Origin: Flavobacterium sp. HSC-61S13
Lineage (GTDB): Bacteria; Bacteroidota; Bacteroidia; Flavobacteriales; Flavobacteriaceae
Length of the DNA stretch: 64,000 bases
Direction of reading: 5' to 3'
Assembly (NCBI RefSeq): GCF_024171535.1
Contig: NZ_JALJZV010000004.1
Coordinates: 124,001 to 188,000 of the forward strand
The translations under genes were made by a program, and so were the position numbers. Shown here piece by piece: positions 62,170-64,000 of this stretch. A model generated the notes under the pieces. It saw nothing but the letters and a program-made list of their open reading frames with translations, was not told the DNA's origin and did not search any database. Position 1 is the first letter of the stretch, and each line of letters opens with the position of its first letter.

Positions 62170-63423
62170 TTAATATATTATATTTTCAGAATTTCCTTCT
62201 CCTATGCCAATAACACGATCGTATAAATCGTTGTTGCCGCGATAGTAAACCAATACTTGATATTGATTTTCGGTTTCCGCAAAGTTTCCGTCTATAGGAT
62301 CTTCTAAGTCAATGCGTTGGTTGTTAACCGTAGTGTATTGGAAGTTGGTAAAACCTTGTTTGATCAATAGTGCTTTTTCGTAGGCTTGGGTTTCGGCGTT
62401 ATAGCTCATTAAATTATCGGATGTAAATTCGTAATTGTTAAACATACCGGTGATGTAGATTTGTTTTTTACCAAAAGCTTCAGGGCTAACCAAGGTAAAA
62501 TAGATCCAAGTGTAGTCTGCTTCTATGCTGGCATTGTCACGGTTGATGTTGCGCGGATAAAAACTTCCATTGATATCGGGAAAAAAGGTATAGGGTTTGT
62601 TGGCTCGTGGTAGGTTTGGATACAAATGGGTATTATATATTTCATCTGCCGTAACCTGTCCGATCATGTTGTTGTTGCCTCGGATGTCTTTATTGTCAAA
62701 ATTGAGGAATTCATTACCACCCCAGAACTGGGTTTCTTTATTGTATTTGTAAATTAAATCTGTACCGATGGTGTATTGGGGTTTGATTCTGGAAATGGAA
62801 GTAGCCCATTGTCCGTTTTGAAAAATATAAACCTTAATGTTTTGTACCGGGTTTTGATAGGTCTGTTCGCCCAGTTTAATGGTGAAGTCGACATTCTGTT
62901 TTGTGGTAAACGTTCCCAAATCGCGTGATCTTTTGATCACTACCGGTACGTTGACCAGCTCTTCATACACAATAAATTTTCTGCGGATCATCACTTCCTC
63001 TGATCGGTTGGTGATTTCCAGCACGTAATTACCGCTTTTTAGGATGTTGTATTTCGAATTGGGAATAGTCAGATTGTAGTGAGAGTATAATTGTAAGGTG
63101 TTGAATGAATTGGCATAAGAGGCAATACGTTGGTCGTCCATACCGTCCAAATAATCGATTTTACTCAATTGTGACGGGCTCCAATCATAGTTATATTGGG
63201 TGATGTTGTAATAATAATCAGATTCTCCGGCCAGTAAATCATCAAATTCAAAATTAATCGATGTTCCCAGTCGAAAAAACGGAACCACTGCTTGATTATT
63301 TTTCATAAACGCAGCAGACTTGATATAATTGGATGTTTTTTCTTGTATGTTGTTCTGTCCTTGGGCTTGAATGCTAAAAACAATTAGGGCTAATAGGCTT
63401 ATTTTGATTTTGGAATATAACAT
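62170..63423 (-). CDS. Type IX secretion system Plug protein (DUF5103 family)
   Basis: 417 residues: a signal peptide (about 1-22, ending AQGQ), then the DUF5103 pattern: IKSAAFMKNNQAVVPFFRLGTSINFEFDDLLAGESDYYYNITQYNYDWSPSQLSKIDYLDGMDDQRIASYANSFNTLQLYSHY, and the C-terminal region INGSFYPRNINRDNASIEADYTWIYFTL and GMFNNYEF. In Flavobacterium johnsoniae this family (Plug) closes the periplasmic side of the SprA translocon channel. Strong sign of a complete T9SS in this organism. Confidence 0.88.
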   Translation of the reverse strand: MLYSKIKISLLALIVFSIQAQGQNNIQEKTSNYIKSAAFMKNNQAVVPFFRLGTSINFEFDDLLAGESDYYYNITQYNYDWSPSQLSKIDYLDGMDDQRIASYANSFNTLQLYSHYNLTIPNSKYNILKSGNYVLEITNRSEEVMIRRKFIVYEELVNVPVVIKRSRDLGTFTTKQNVDFTIKLGEQTYQNPVQNIKVYIFQNGQWATSISRIKPQYTIGTDLIYKYNKETQFWGGNEFLNFDNKDIRGNNNMIGQVTADEIYNTHLYPNLPRANKPYTFFPDINGSFYPRNINRDNASIEADYTWIYFTLVSPEAFGKKQIYITGMFNNYEFTSDNLMSYNAETQAYEKALLIKQGFTNFQYTTVNNQRIDLEDPIDGNFAETENQYQVLVYYRGNNDLYDRVIGIGEGNSENIIY

Positions 63424-63523
63424 AGAACCTTGATTTAAAGCGAATAATAGTCACAAATATAGACTAATTGTTGCGATTCAAAAATAGAAATGCAGCAGAA
63501 AATTAGATTTTGATAAAATTATT

Positions 63524-64000
63524 TTAAGGTTTAAAACAAACCGGGATGATTTCTCCGGGAGCCAGACAATATCTCTCGATTTCATCGTTGCTCAATAAAG
63601 CGGTATAGTCCACTTCGTTTACAACAAAACCAATGGATCGCAATTTATTGAAGTAATCGCGTCCATATATCCGAACGTGGTCGTACTGACCAAAAACACG
63701 AGCGCGTTCTTGGCGATCTGTTATGCTGTTGTCTTCAAAGGTCACAGCGCGGTTTAAATCTTGCGGAATTTGAAAAATACCCATTCCTCCCGGTTTTAAA
63801 ACGCGAAACAGCTCTTTCATTGCCTGAGTGTCATCTGGAATGTGTTCCAATACGTGATTGCACAAAATGACATCAAAAGCATCGCTTTCAAAAGGTAGGT
63901 TGCAGATATCGGCTTTGACATCTGCCAAAGGAGACTCTAAATCGGTTGTGATATATTCTAAATTGGCCTGTTTTCTAAATCGCTTGTAGAACGCTTGCTC
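63524..64000 (-). CDS. SAM-dependent methyltransferase (5' truncated by window end)
   Basis: The frame stays open from 63524 to the last base, reading EQAFYKRFRKQANLEYITTD before the visible TTG/Leu at 63928, so the gene starts outside the window and about 158 residues are seen. Class I fold: PLADVKADICNLPFESDAFDVILCNHVLEHIPDDTQAMKELFRVLKPGG covers motifs II-IV. The N-terminal SAM motif (GxGxG) is not included. The substrate is unknown; this group often methylates lipids or small molecules. Confidence 0.88.
   Translation of the reverse strand, partial: EQAFYKRFRKQANLEYITTDLESPLADVKADICNLPFESDAFDVILCNHVLEHIPDDTQAMKELFRVLKPGGMGIFQIPQDLNRAVTFEDNSITDRQERARVFGQYDHVRIYGRDYFNKLRSIGFVVNEVDYTALLSNDEIERYCLAPGEIIPVCFKP

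Overview
The window reads as a chromosomal segment of an AT-rich Bacteroidota of the family Flavobacteriaceae (Flavobacterium- or Myroides-like; genus not resolved). The evidence is: -7 boxes of the form TAnnTTTG, several with TTG 18-19 bp upstream; almost no Shine-Dalgarno sequences and frequent TTG starts; a bacterial mevalonate pathway with a GYDIA-type GHMP kinase; a type IX secretion Plug protein (DUF5103 family); MiaE, a BaiN-type flavoprotein, and DPP-IV with POT peptide transporters. Most of the window is ordinary, densely packed core genome with one tRNA (Leu, anticodon TAG). I see no IS element, prophage, integrase or CRISPR array.

Layout. 1-5.7 kb: 3' part of hemW, a cyclase-family hydrolase, an MmcQ/YjbR protein, a BlaI/BlaR1-like pair (the M56 peptidase carries a TonB-like C-terminus), two unknown exported proteins, and miaE. 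5.8-13.9 kb: glycosyltransferase, DUF937-TM-OmpA protein, an 8-bp tandem repeat, M20 dipeptidase, tRNA-Leu, MscS channel, a short MerR regulator divergent from a lipoprotein/SDR pair across two near-identical inverted repeats, and a GH25 lysozyme. 13.9-22.4 kb: oppC-like permease with prc, then surE-lpxB-NlpC/P60-comEC; a 21-bp perfect hairpin covers the comEC start. 22.4-30 kb: one leftward cluster dpp4-POT-POT-POT-thioredoxin for peptide capture. 30-36.3 kb: HMG-CoA reductase, GYDIA kinase, a lipoprotein, BaiN, TspO and diphosphomevalonate decarboxylase. 36.5-39 kb: LpoB/COG3014 lipoprotein operon. 39-41.7 kb: SulP transporter-carbonic anhydrase pair and a small exported protein. 42-45.2 kb: mevalonate kinase, UbiA prenyltransferase, RluB-like synthase. 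45.3-49.1 kb: M3 peptidase and an AsmA-like protein.

49.2-51.7 kb is the most unusual part. A decayed copy of the last 37 codons of yceI lies 1.85 kb from the intact yceI in the same orientation, and between them are a lipoprotein gene split by one in-frame TAA and a beta-barrel protein gene. This geometry resembles an element that integrated at a gene 3' end. 51.7-64 kb: pirin, purT-crp, aspartate aminotransferase, rsmG, a DUF5808-like membrane protein, a BCCT transporter overlapping a UspA gene, P5C dehydrogenase, apaG, the T9SS plug protein and a methyltransferase cut by the window edge.

Functional threads: (i) isoprenoid supply, with three mevalonate enzymes plus a GYDIA kinase that may fill the missing phosphomevalonate kinase step; (ii) peptide and amino-acid catabolism (DPP-IV, POT, M20, M3, P5CDH, AspC); (iii) envelope building (LpxB, LpoB, NlpC, GH25, OmpA, T9SS plug); (iv) bicarbonate and betaine uptake. 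No entirely new system is proven here. The best leads are the yceI-flanked module, the hairpins laid over two start regions, the MerR operator pair and the GYDIA kinase.
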